Source: Clostridium sp. K4410.MGS-306 | GTDB taxonomy: Bacteria > Cyanobacteriota > Vampirovibrionia > Gastranaerophilales > Gastranaerophilaceae | Reading direction: 5' to 3' | NCBI GenBank assembly: GCA_000980375.1 | Contig: LARD01000009.1 | Span: 62,001-126,000 of the forward strand | DNA length: 64,000 nucleotides | Shown here: positions 33,379-41,458 of the stretch, piece by piece | Numbering within the stretch: the stretch's first letter is position 1 | How the letters are laid out: the number at the start of each line of letters is the position of its first letter | Made by a program: the position numbers and the translations under genes | Notes under the pieces: generated by a model | Told to the model about the DNA's origin: nothing | The model's database searches: none | Seen by the model: the letters and a program-made list of their open reading frames with translations, nothing else

Positions 33379-33924
33379 ATGAAAGTACAAAATGTTTTCT
33401 CAACCGGTCTCAATTATCCTCAAAAAAACTCTTCATTCGGTGCAAAAATGGTCTCCAAACCCGGGGATGACTTTTCTACACTGATTGATTATGCCTCACA
33501 GGATGACAAAACCACAAAAGAACTTATGGTTGCATTAAAAATGCTCGACCACAAAAATCGTGATGCAGTGCTTGGTTATAGTACGTCCAATGACGGTGAA
33601 ATTTATATAGAAAACCTCAGAAACGGTCAAAAAGTAACTAAAATTAACGATTATAACAGCATTAATATGCGTGATAATTTTAAAAGCTTTTTAAAATTTG
33701 CCAGCCCGTTTGATGAACAACATCAAAGATTGCTCGGACAGGGCATGAACAGACAACAGGCAGAAGAGTTTAAAGACGCTGCTTCTCTGGAGGTCTACGA
33801 TTACCTTAAAAAGAACCCGATTAATAAAGAAATTAAAGAAATACAAAAACAAATTGATGTATTAGAACAACAAAAGTCTGAAAAAACCAAAGAGCTTATA
33901 CGTTCTTTGATTATTACTGCATAG
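33379..33924 (+). CDS. unknown protein, tandem paralogue B
   Basis: 181 residues behind a strong CAGGAG site. It has the short N-terminal motif SFGAK at 19-23 and aligns over its C-terminal half with the previous gene (FLKFASPFDEQHQRLLG, MNRQQAEEF, YDYLKKNP). The last 40 residues form a Lys/Gln/Glu coiled coil (KEIQKQIDVLEQQKSEKTKE) not matched in the neighbour. The protein is soluble and I know no family for it. gatB follows after 60 nt. Confidence 0.7.
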   Translation: MKVQNVFSTGLNYPQKNSSFGAKMVSKPGDDFSTLIDYASQDDKTTKELMVALKMLDHKNRDAVLGYSTSNDGEIYIENLRNGQKVTKINDYNSINMRDNFKSFLKFASPFDEQHQRLLGQGMNRQQAEEFKDAASLEVYDYLKKNPINKEIKEIQKQIDVLEQQKSEKTKELIRSLIITA

Positions 33925-33984
33925 ATAACTTTGTGCTAAAATTATTACTATAAAAAAGTCAGTAATAATTAAGGAAGTCGAAGT

Positions 33985-35436
33985 ATGGTTTCACAAGCAG
34001 TAAGAGATAAATACGAAGTTGTAATAGGTCTTGAGGTTCACGCTCAATTAAAGACCAAATCAAAAATATTTGCACCGGATTCAACAGAATTCGGCGCTGA
34101 ACCCAACAGCCACACCAGCACAATCACTCTGGGTATGCCGGGAGTGCTGCCTGTGTTGAACAAAGAATGCGTTAATATGGGTATTTTGCTCGGGCTTGCT
34201 CTTAACTGCGAAATTCCGGCACGATGCAAATTCGACAGAAAACAATACTTTTACCCTGACCTTCCAAAAGGTTATCAGATTTCTCAATATGACCAGCCTA
34301 TTTGTATAAACGGCCATATTGACATAAACGGGAAAAGAATCGGTATTACCCGTGCCCACCTTGAAGAAGACGCAGGAAAACTTGTCCACGCAGGTGCTGA
34401 CGGTCTTGCAGGTTCTTTGTACTCGCTTGTTGACCTCAATCGTGCAGGCACACCGCTTCTTGAGATTGTTTCAGAACCTGATATGCGCTCAAGTGAGGAA
34501 GCAAGAGCTTACATGGAAGAATTAAGAAACATTGTGCGCTACATCGGCGTGTGCGACGGCAACCTTGAAGAAGGCTCTATGAGATGTGACGCAAACATCT
34601 CTGTAATGCCAAAAGGCTCTGACAAATTCGGTACACGTGCGGAAATCAAAAACATCAACAGCTTCTCTGCTTTGCAAAGAGCTATTGAATACGAAATCGA
34701 CAGACAAATAGAAATCGTTGAAGACGGCGGCGAAGTTGATCAAGAAACAAGACTCTGGGATGATAATCAGAAAGTTACAAAAACAATGAGAAGTAAAGAA
34801 GACGCAAACGACTATCGCTACTTCCCCGAGCCTGATTTGATGCCTGTTGAAATTTCAAGAGAATGGGTAGAAGAAGTAAGAGCAAAAATGCCGGAATTGC
34901 CGGAAGCAAAACGTAAAAGATACGAAAGCCTTGGCTTGAGTGCGTATGATGCTAACGTTATGGTTGAGCAGATGGAAACAGCTCTGTTCTACGATGAGGT
35001 GCTCAAACTGGGCGCTGATTACAGAACTGCCAATAACCTTCTTGTGGGTGATATTACAGCATATTTAAAAGAAAATAATATTAATATAAACGAGACAAAA
35101 CTGACTCCAAAGGCGCTTGCAGAGCTTGTAGGCCTCATCACAAAAGGCACAATCTCCAACAACATTGCCAAAAAGATTCTTCCTCAAATGCTCGAGACAG
35201 GTGCACAGCCTAAAGAAATCGTTGAAAAAGAAGGCCTTAGCGTAATCTCTGACGAAGGTGCGATAAAAGAGCTTGTACAAAAAGTCGTTGCAAACAACCC
35301 TGCACAGGTTCAGGCATACAAAGGCGGAAAGACAAACCTTATGGGATTCTTTGTCGGCCAGATTATGAAAGAAACAAAAGGCCGTGCAAATCCTCAGGTT
35401 ATTAACAAACTTCTTTCAGAAGAATTGAATAAATAA
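33985..35436 (+). CDS. gatB: Asp-tRNA(Asn)/Glu-tRNA(Gln) amidotransferase subunit B
   Basis: Kinase/transamidase-specificity subunit of GatCAB, which converts Glu-tRNA(Gln) or Asp-tRNA(Asn) to the cognate amide form. Signatures: YEVVIGLEVHAQLKTKSKIF, GMPGVLPVLN, LPKGYQISQYDQPI, HLEEDAGKLVH, VDLNRAGTPLLEI and GSMRCDANIS. The C-terminal tRNA-binding YqeY-like region (about 330-483) is intact. At 483 residues it is full length. gatA and gatC are not adjacent. A strong terminator follows 5 nt after the stop. Confidence 0.97.
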   Translation: MVSQAVRDKYEVVIGLEVHAQLKTKSKIFAPDSTEFGAEPNSHTSTITLGMPGVLPVLNKECVNMGILLGLALNCEIPARCKFDRKQYFYPDLPKGYQISQYDQPICINGHIDINGKRIGITRAHLEEDAGKLVHAGADGLAGSLYSLVDLNRAGTPLLEIVSEPDMRSSEEARAYMEELRNIVRYIGVCDGNLEEGSMRCDANISVMPKGSDKFGTRAEIKNINSFSALQRAIEYEIDRQIEIVEDGGEVDQETRLWDDNQKVTKTMRSKEDANDYRYFPEPDLMPVEISREWVEEVRAKMPELPEAKRKRYESLGLSAYDANVMVEQMETALFYDEVLKLGADYRTANNLLVGDITAYLKENNININETKLTPKALAELVGLITKGTISNNIAKKILPQMLETGAQPKEIVEKEGLSVISDEGAIKELVQKVVANNPAQVQAYKGGKTNLMGFFVGQIMKETKGRANPQVINKLLSEELNK

Positions 35437-35440
35437 ATCA

Positions 35441-35466
35441 AAGGGAGCATCAAAGCTCCCTTTTTA
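35441..35466 (+). terminator. rho-independent terminator after gatB
   Basis: GGGAGC (35443-35448) and GCTCCC (35455-35460) form a 6-bp GC-rich stem, extended by flanking A-T pairs, around a 6-nt loop and followed by TTTTT. Confidence 0.92.
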
Positions 35467-35483
35467 TTGACTTTTACACCAAA

Positions 35484-35530
35484 TGTAAACAATTGTAACA
35501 GATGTAATAAATATTGAAATCGTATATAAT
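35484..35530 (+). promoter_or_regulatory. promoter region with three TGTAA boxes
   Basis: TGTAA occurs at 35484-35488, 35494-35498 and 35503-35507, about one helical turn apart, followed by a perfect TATAAT at 35525-35530. No clear -35 hexamer is at 17 nt, so the repeats may bind an activator that replaces it. The coiled-coil gene at 35575 starts 44 nt after the TATAAT. Confidence 0.45.
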
Positions 35531-35574
35531 GAAATGTTTTTATATATATGTGTGTAATTAAAAAGGTGTATTTT

Positions 35575-36795
35575 ATGTCATTAACAGTAAACGGTGTAAA
35601 TAAAAATCAAACTTCTCAACCGACAGCAGCTTCTACAGCTCCTGCTCAAGAAACTCAAAACCTTTTCGGTTCAGAAGAAACATCTAAAACTGAAAAAGCT
35701 GATACAGCAGCACAAAAAACACTTCTTGAAGCTGAATTGGCTAAACTTGAACAACAGCTTGCTCAATTAGAAGCTAAAAAATCAGAAAAAGAAGCTTACA
35801 AAAAAGAATTAGAAGCTCAAAAAAAATCTATCACTAATCAAAAAGCTAATGTTGAAGCTCAAATCAAAGCCAACGAAGCTGAAATGAAAAGCAATGAAGA
35901 AGAAATCGCAAAAAACGAACAAAACATTGAAAAAGCTCAAGATGAAATCGAAAAATTACAAAAAGAATACGACGAAAAAAACAAAGAAGCTAACGAATTG
36001 AGCCAACAAATCAGCGATAAAATTGCAAAAATCGTATCAGACTCCGATAACAACGTAAAAAATCAACAAGGACAAATCCAACAAGCATATCAAGAAGCTT
36101 ATGCAAAAGTTGAATCAGGCGAAATCGAACAAAATGAAGTAGCTCAATACGTAATGCAAAAAGTAGGCAACGGCAATGTTAACGTTGCAACAGAAGAGTT
36201 AACTGCAATCAACTCTTTGAACGCACAGGTAAAAGCATTGATTTCCGGTGCAAACACATTGTCAGAACAAATGTCACTTAAACAAACTGAAATCGAAGGA
36301 TATCAAGCAGCAATCACTGCATCTGTTGCGGCTAACGAAGCACTTATAGAAAAAAATGCTCCTTTAAAAGCCCAAATAGCTGATTTCAACAAACAAATCA
36401 ATACTGTTAACAATGAAATCAACACTACAGACAGAGAAATCAATACAATTGATAAAAACATTGCTAAAGTAAACACAAATATTCAAACAACTCAAAACCA
36501 GATCAACACTATTGACGGTAAAGAAACAACAGAAGTAAAAGTAGAAGAAGTTGCAGACATCAATACAACAATTGCTAACAACAATGTTGATACAAACTAT
36601 GGTGAAACTGCTAAATCTGAAACTAAATCAAATCCTTTCCTTGCAGTTTCTTACGATTTTGGTTCTTACGCTACAATGACAGAAGCATTGGAAGCAATGT
36701 CTAAAAACAATGAACAAAACATTGCATCTGCAAGAACTCAAACAGAAAGCAACAGACAAGAAGTAAGAAAAATGTTCCAGGAGCTCATCGGCTAA
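35575..36795 (+). CDS. long coiled-coil protein, unknown
   Basis: 406 residues. After a 35-residue Thr/Gln/Ala-rich start comes about 130 residues of continuous Lys/Glu/Gln coiled coil. A short globular part follows (about 180-225), then a second Asn/Thr/Ile-rich coiled coil (NTVNNEINTTDREINTI and similar heptads). The C-terminal 60 residues may be structured. It has no signal or membrane segment. I start at ATG 35575, 8 nt after AAAGG, rather than at the upstream ATG 35548, which lacks a site. It sits alone between two terminators under its own promoter. It could be a cytoskeletal or filament-forming protein, or a structural partner of the flagellum; nothing decides this. Confidence 0.75.
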   Translation: MSLTVNGVNKNQTSQPTAASTAPAQETQNLFGSEETSKTEKADTAAQKTLLEAELAKLEQQLAQLEAKKSEKEAYKKELEAQKKSITNQKANVEAQIKANEAEMKSNEEEIAKNEQNIEKAQDEIEKLQKEYDEKNKEANELSQQISDKIAKIVSDSDNNVKNQQGQIQQAYQEAYAKVESGEIEQNEVAQYVMQKVGNGNVNVATEELTAINSLNAQVKALISGANTLSEQMSLKQTEIEGYQAAITASVAANEALIEKNAPLKAQIADFNKQINTVNNEINTTDREINTIDKNIAKVNTNIQTTQNQINTIDGKETTEVKVEEVADINTTIANNNVDTNYGETAKSETKSNPFLAVSYDFGSYATMTEALEAMSKNNEQNIASARTQTESNRQEVRKMFQELIG

Positions 36796-36816
36796 TAATC
36801 AGGCAAATGTATAAAT

Positions 36817-36847
36817 AAAAAACCCGCTTTATATAAGCGGGTTTTTT
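36817..36847. terminator. bidirectional terminator between convergent coiled-coil genes
   Basis: AACCCGCTT (36821-36829) and AAGCGGGTT (36835-36843) make a perfect 9-bp stem with a 5-nt loop. T-runs on both strands (A's from 36817; T's to 36847) let it serve the gene ending at 36795 (+) and the one ending at 36862 (-). Confidence 0.94.
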
Positions 36848-36861
36848 ACTGTCGAAATTTA

Positions 36862-38283
36862 TTATGCAAGTTTGAGTTTGAATATATTGTTTGATTGTGC
36901 AGATGAATTTGCTGTGCTGTTTGCTGCTGTTTGTATGTTGTTGGTGGCTGTTGTGTTGTTTGCAACCTGTGGGGATTTTGTTGTGTTGCCTGCCATAAAC
37001 AAATTGTCCCAGCCGGCTTTGTCGCCTTGATTGATGTAATTTCTTGTAGAGGCTAAAGTCGCGTTAAGGCTTGCACTCAATGCTGCAGGCATTGGAGTAG
37101 AACCTGAAGAGGAAGCGTCTGATGAACCTTTTAGATTACCGAAAGTTTGCGCAAGACCGCTTATTGCACCGATGCCCTGTTGAGCAAGACCTGCTGTTTT
37201 TGATATTTTTTCGAGCTTGCTTGGTTCTTTTTCTCCTGCTTTTGCTGCATCCAGCTCTTTTTGAGCTTCGTCTAACTGCTGTTTTGCAGCTTCTTTAGTT
37301 TCTTTTGCAGCACGAATTTCTTCTGATGCTGTTTGCCAATCAGCTTTTTTAGCGTCAGCTGTTTGTCTCAAAGATGTGAAGGTTTCTTTTGCTTTATCTG
37401 ATTCGCTTTTTGCCTGTTCGTATTCTTTTTTTGCTGTTTGAGCATCTTTTGATGCTTGGGTATGTTCTTCTTTTGCTGTGTTCAATTCTGTTTTAGCCTG
37501 TTCATGCTGTTGTTTTGCATTGTCCAGAGCTGTTTGTGCAGCGCGTTCTTGGGCTTGTGCTTTTGCGAGTTCAGCTTTTGCTGCGGCCAGTTTTGCTTTT
37601 GCAGCTGCAAGTGCAGCAGTGGCAGCTGCTTTAGCTGCGGGTGTTGCAGCACTGTTTACCGCTGCTTGAGCTTGTTCTACTGCGGATTCTGCACTGTTTA
37701 CAGAAGCTTGTGCTGTTTGTACCTGTGCTTGTGCTTTTTGAAGCTGGCTTTCACAGGTCGTTACTTGTTTAGCGGCAGTTTCTTCTGCAGTTTGTGCTTC
37801 TTGTTCTTTTGTTTGAGCAGCTTGTTCTTTCTTGTCTGCTGCTTGAGATTTTTCTTTGGCTTGTGTAGTTTTTACTTCGGCCTGGTTAAATGTATCTTCT
37901 GCTGCATTAGCTTTGTCATCTGCTTCAAGATATGCTGATTTTGCTTGTGATTCTGCGCTTTCAGCTGATGAAACATTGTTGTCTGCATTTGTTGCGCTGG
38001 TGGTGGATTTTGATACTTTGCCTTCAGCTATGGAGATTCTTTCTTCTTTTGTTTCACCTTTTTGAGAGCTGCTGTTTACATCAAGGTCTACTTCAGCCTT
38101 TTGTGAACTGAAGCTTACAGAGTCACCCACGCCGTCTCCGACTGTGCCATCAGCTTTAGAGCCGTTTATATTGCCTGTGTTAACAGAATATTTAAGCGTA
38201 GCAGGTACTTGTGAAGGAGTAACGAGCTTGCTTAATTTTTGTGATTTAAGCATTGTTTCCAAATTAGGCAATTCAAAAGTCAT
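36862..38283 (-). CDS. Ala-rich coiled-coil protein, unknown
   Basis: 473 residues. From about 85 to 365 it is an almost unbroken Ala/Gln/Lys/Glu coiled coil, including a very Ala-rich stretch (TPAAKAAATAALAAAKAKLA). The N-terminal 70 residues are Ser/Val-rich, and the C-terminal 110 are Ser/Asn/Thr/Ala-rich with a final NNIFKLKLA. No signal peptide, membrane segment or wall anchor. Such composition occurs in surface fibres, TolA-like linkers and cytoskeletal proteins, but I cannot assign a family. It converges on the other coiled-coil gene across a shared terminator. Confidence 0.75.
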   Translation of the reverse strand: MTFELPNLETMLKSQKLSKLVTPSQVPATLKYSVNTGNINGSKADGTVGDGVGDSVSFSSQKAEVDLDVNSSSQKGETKEERISIAEGKVSKSTTSATNADNNVSSAESAESQAKSAYLEADDKANAAEDTFNQAEVKTTQAKEKSQAADKKEQAAQTKEQEAQTAEETAAKQVTTCESQLQKAQAQVQTAQASVNSAESAVEQAQAAVNSAATPAAKAAATAALAAAKAKLAAAKAELAKAQAQERAAQTALDNAKQQHEQAKTELNTAKEEHTQASKDAQTAKKEYEQAKSESDKAKETFTSLRQTADAKKADWQTASEEIRAAKETKEAAKQQLDEAQKELDAAKAGEKEPSKLEKISKTAGLAQQGIGAISGLAQTFGNLKGSSDASSSGSTPMPAALSASLNATLASTRNYINQGDKAGWDNLFMAGNTTKSPQVANNTTATNNIQTAANSTANSSAQSNNIFKLKLA

Positions 38284-38358
38284 TTTCTACTCTCTTTCTT
38301 CATTTACTTTAAAAAATTTACTTCTTATATATAAATAAAAACCGCTTGGAGCAAATAA

Positions 38359-38423
38359 TTGACACAGTTTTATATATTTTTTATATATAATTTACATAAG
38401 TTTACAATTGTGGAGTTTTGTAA
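38359..38423 (+). promoter_or_regulatory. sigma70-type promoter with TTTACA boxes
   Basis: TTGACA (38359-38364), a 17-nt spacer and TATATA (38382-38387) form a good housekeeping promoter pointing at the gene at 38511. Just downstream, TTTACA recurs at 38391-38396 and 38401-38406, and TGTAA at 38419-38423; these could be repressor sites. The leader would be about 115 nt. Confidence 0.55.
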
Positions 38424-38510
38424 CATTCTGACTTTAATTTTAAAAAAAACGGCAATTATTTTTTTTATTACAACTTATTAAACATGTGTAAAATCGTGAG
38501 GTAATTAAAA

Positions 38511-38885
38511 ATGACATCCCCGAAAATTGGTCAAACAATAAGTAACGTTACAGATAATATAAGAAACGGCTATCAAACCAGAGTAAAACCCAAAATTGCT
38601 TCCGGTTATCAATATACAACAGAGTTGAAAAACGATGTTGTGGATTTTGTTAAAAAGAACCCTAAAAAAACAGGTGCAGCAGCATTTTTAACATTTGTCG
38701 GACTGGCTGCAGCAGGCTTTGTCGCAAAGCATATCAAAACTTTGCACGATATGAACAAAATAAAATCAGAACATATTGAACATCAAAGAGAAATAATTGA
38801 TGCTCTCAAAGACTATATTGCAGACAAACAATTTATGCTTGATACTCGTCAGGATATTATTGACGCTTACAGCAAGAAAAAATAG
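38511..38885 (+). CDS. small single-span membrane protein, unknown
   Basis: 124 residues. A basic N-terminal half (many Lys/Arg/Tyr) leads to one hydrophobic helix (about 53-74, TGAAAFLTFVGLAAAGF), and then a charged helical tail (MNKIKSEHIEHQREIIDAL). The arrangement suggests a membrane-anchored coiled coil facing the cytoplasm. The family is not recognised. It has its own promoter and terminator, so it is a single-gene unit. Confidence 0.7.
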   Translation: MTSPKIGQTISNVTDNIRNGYQTRVKPKIASGYQYTTELKNDVVDFVKKNPKKTGAAAFLTFVGLAAAGFVAKHIKTLHDMNKIKSEHIEHQREIIDALKDYIADKQFMLDTRQDIIDAYSKKK

Positions 38886-38905
38886 AATTTATTAATCGAA
38901 TTGTA

Positions 38906-38943
38906 AAAGACCTTTAAATGTTTTTATTTAGAGGTCTTTTTTT
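38906..38943 (+). terminator. rho-independent terminator before comEC
   Basis: A 14-bp stem (38906-38919 with 38926-38939) has a single T-G position and a 6-nt loop, and ends in a run of T to 38943. It closes the 38511 gene; comEC starts only 13 nt later, so comEC probably needs read-through or an internal promoter. Confidence 0.85.
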
Positions 38944-38956
38944 ATATTATTAAATA

Positions 38957-41380
38957 ATGAACGGCATAATTTTATTTTCAACGTTTTACATTCTGGGCAT
39001 AGTTGGATTTTTTACAAACACAATACCTCTTGTGGCACTATTATTGCTTGTGGTTGCAATAATTTTTCTTTTCAATGAAAAAATATCTTGCAAAGGTGCA
39101 GTGTTGTATTATCTGGCTTTTGTACTGGCTATTTGCAACTGTCATCTTCAGATAAAAAACTATGACGGACTTTCAGAGTTTATACCCTCAAACGCTGTCA
39201 TTACAGGTACTGTTGAGACAATTCCCACAACAAATGTGCCTGTTCGTACAAAGTTTTATCTTAAAGCACAATCAGGAGAGTTTGACGGTGTAAAAGTGCC
39301 AAAACTAGACGGCAGGACTATTGTCACCCTGTATGACACACCAAAAAATATTTCTAAAATAAAAATATCAGACAGAATACAACTCAAAGGTAAACTCAGA
39401 AGCCCTTTTACTGCAAAAAATCCGTGCCAGTTTGATTATGCTAACTATTTGAAAAACAAAAAGACTTTTTCAACATTTTATGTGCAGGAAGGGGATTGGA
39501 AAATCGTTTCACAGCCCGAATCCTTTGGTTCAAAATTTTTGCAAAAACTCAATGATACAAGAACCCGTATCTTAAACCATCAGAAAAAATACATGAAAAG
39601 CCCAAACATTGAGGTGCTTGGCGGTATTGTGTTCGGCGATGATGCAATTAATCCTCCGGATTTAATAAAAACCTCCTTTATAAACTCGGGCCTTTTGCAT
39701 ATCCTGGCCGCGTCAGGTATGAACGTTTCTATCATATTTGGTATCTGGTATTTTATTGGCACACGGCTCAGGCTCAATTACAGGTTTGTTATTCTGGTAG
39801 GAGCTGTGCTTGTTGGCTTTTATACGTTGATGACAGGCATGGGCCCGTCTGTATTAAGGGCTGCGCTGATGATTGAGTTTGTAATACTCGGCAAACTTAT
39901 AGACAGGGCGGCTGACAGTATAGCTTTGATTTTTCTCGTTGCTTTATTGTTGCTTCTTTATGACCCGGCAATGATTAATGATGTAGGCTTCCAGCTTTCA
40001 TTTGTTGTTACGTTTGCTCTTATCTACTGTGTGCCGCCTATTTTGGACAGGATAAAAAATAAACCCGCAAATTTTCTTGCCGGAGCAGTGCTCATACCTT
40101 TTGTTGCTCAACTCTGGGCAGCACCTATACAGATGTTTTATTTCAACAACTTTGCAACGTATTCTGTGCTTGCCAATCTTGCGATTACGCCTTTTATTAT
40201 GCTGATAAGTTTTGGTGGATTTTTAGGGTCTATACTTGCTATGATTCCTGTTGATTTTATAGCGGATAAGGTGTGCATGGTTTTTGCGTTTGTGCTCAAT
40301 CCTGTTGTGAGTTTTCTTGTCAGCATCTCGCATTTCTTTGCGGGGCTGCCGAATTCTTTGCTTACAACAATCCACCCTCACAGTGCACAGATGATTTTGT
40401 ACTACGGTGCACTCTTGCTTCTGGCCCGCTCAATGAGGCGCGGTTTTAAAGAGAAAAAATCTCTTGTTGCGTCTGTAATTCTTGGTATTGTGCTTATTGT
40501 TTCGCTTTTGCTTCCTGTTGTAAAACCGCTTATATCTCCTGTGTCAAAGGAGTGCGAGATAATTGTTTTTGATGTGGGCAATGCTGACAGCTTTTTAATA
40601 AAAACGCCAAAAAATAAATACATAATGATAGATACGGCTCACGGCATTTTTAAAGGGTCAAAGGCAACATTTTCGCAGGCAAATGCAATAATGGGCAAAT
40701 ACCTCAAAGACAAAGGCATAAAAGAGCTTGAGCTTATGATTCTTACGCATTTTGATGCTGACCACTCCGGCGGTGCCGTTGACATAATGAAAACAGCTAA
40801 CGTCAAAAGGCTTGTCTTGAGCAAGGATAAAGACGATTCCAAAACAACAAAGGCAATCATGGAATACGTCAAAGAAAATAACGTAAACACCACAGATGCA
40901 AAAAATAATGAAGTTGTGCACAGCGAAAAAGGCCTTACTCTCACTACATTTACACCGGATTTTACACACAACAAAAATGATAATGACAATTCAACAATAT
41001 CTGTGTTGAGCTTTGGCGATTTTGATATGCTTTTTATGGCTGATGGCGGGGTGAGAAGTTTTAATAAAATCAAAAAAGATTTGAATAAAACTGAAATAGA
41101 AGTGCTCAAATCCGGCCACCACGGAGCAAAAAACACTGTTACCTCAAAAATGCTCAACACAATCCATGCTCAAAATGTTGTTATCAGCACAGGTGTTAAC
41201 CCTTACGGTCACCCCACAAAACAAACGCTCAAAACTCTGAGAAAAAACAACGTCAGAACATACAGAACAGATGTGGATAATGCAATGAAAATTACGACAG
41301 ATGGAAAAACCTATAAAATATACAGATACAATCCTGAAAAAAGAAGGTTTGAAAAAGATATTGAAAACCCATGCAAATAG
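38957..41380 (+). CDS. comEC: DNA uptake channel ComEC/Rec2
   Basis: 807 residues, full length. The N-terminal region has three membrane helices and a DUF4131 domain. The Competence domain (about 210-480) shows LLHILAASGMNVSI and many membrane helices. The C-terminal metallo-beta-lactamase-like domain carries LTHFDADHSGG, GHHGAKN and the ending VISTGVNPYGHPTKQ. ComEC transports single-stranded DNA across the inner membrane in natural transformation. It has no good Shine-Dalgarno and directly follows a terminator, so expression may be low or conditional. Other competence genes (comEA, pilus) are not in the window. Confidence 0.94.
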   Translation: MNGIILFSTFYILGIVGFFTNTIPLVALLLLVVAIIFLFNEKISCKGAVLYYLAFVLAICNCHLQIKNYDGLSEFIPSNAVITGTVETIPTTNVPVRTKFYLKAQSGEFDGVKVPKLDGRTIVTLYDTPKNISKIKISDRIQLKGKLRSPFTAKNPCQFDYANYLKNKKTFSTFYVQEGDWKIVSQPESFGSKFLQKLNDTRTRILNHQKKYMKSPNIEVLGGIVFGDDAINPPDLIKTSFINSGLLHILAASGMNVSIIFGIWYFIGTRLRLNYRFVILVGAVLVGFYTLMTGMGPSVLRAALMIEFVILGKLIDRAADSIALIFLVALLLLLYDPAMINDVGFQLSFVVTFALIYCVPPILDRIKNKPANFLAGAVLIPFVAQLWAAPIQMFYFNNFATYSVLANLAITPFIMLISFGGFLGSILAMIPVDFIADKVCMVFAFVLNPVVSFLVSISHFFAGLPNSLLTTIHPHSAQMILYYGALLLLARSMRRGFKEKKSLVASVILGIVLIVSLLLPVVKPLISPVSKECEIIVFDVGNADSFLIKTPKNKYIMIDTAHGIFKGSKATFSQANAIMGKYLKDKGIKELELMILTHFDADHSGGAVDIMKTANVKRLVLSKDKDDSKTTKAIMEYVKENNVNTTDAKNNEVVHSEKGLTLTTFTPDFTHNKNDNDNSTISVLSFGDFDMLFMADGGVRSFNKIKKDLNKTEIEVLKSGHHGAKNTVTSKMLNTIHAQNVVISTGVNPYGHPTKQTLKTLRKNNVRTYRTDVDNAMKITTDGKTYKIYRYNPEKRRFEKDIENPCK

Positions 41381-41407
41381 GGAATAGGTTCTTTTTAAAA
41401 CAGGCAT

Positions 41408-41445
41408 AAAAAAAGAGGTAAATCGAAAAATTTACCTCTTTTTAT
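41408..41445. terminator. bidirectional terminator between comEC and rpsA
   Basis: AAAAGAGGTAAAT (41411-41423) and ATTTACCTCTTTT (41430-41442) pair perfectly over 13 bp around a 6-nt loop, with A's before and T's after. It serves the convergent comEC (+) and rpsA (-). Confidence 0.93.
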
Positions 41446-41458
41446 TTAAACTAGAAAA

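Noticed and set aside
37400..37950. Repeat-rich DNA that could suggest a tandem array or CRISPR
   Set aside because: The repetition is coding: Ala/Gln/Lys heptads of the coiled-coil protein at 36862-38283. Units are neither identical nor evenly spaced.
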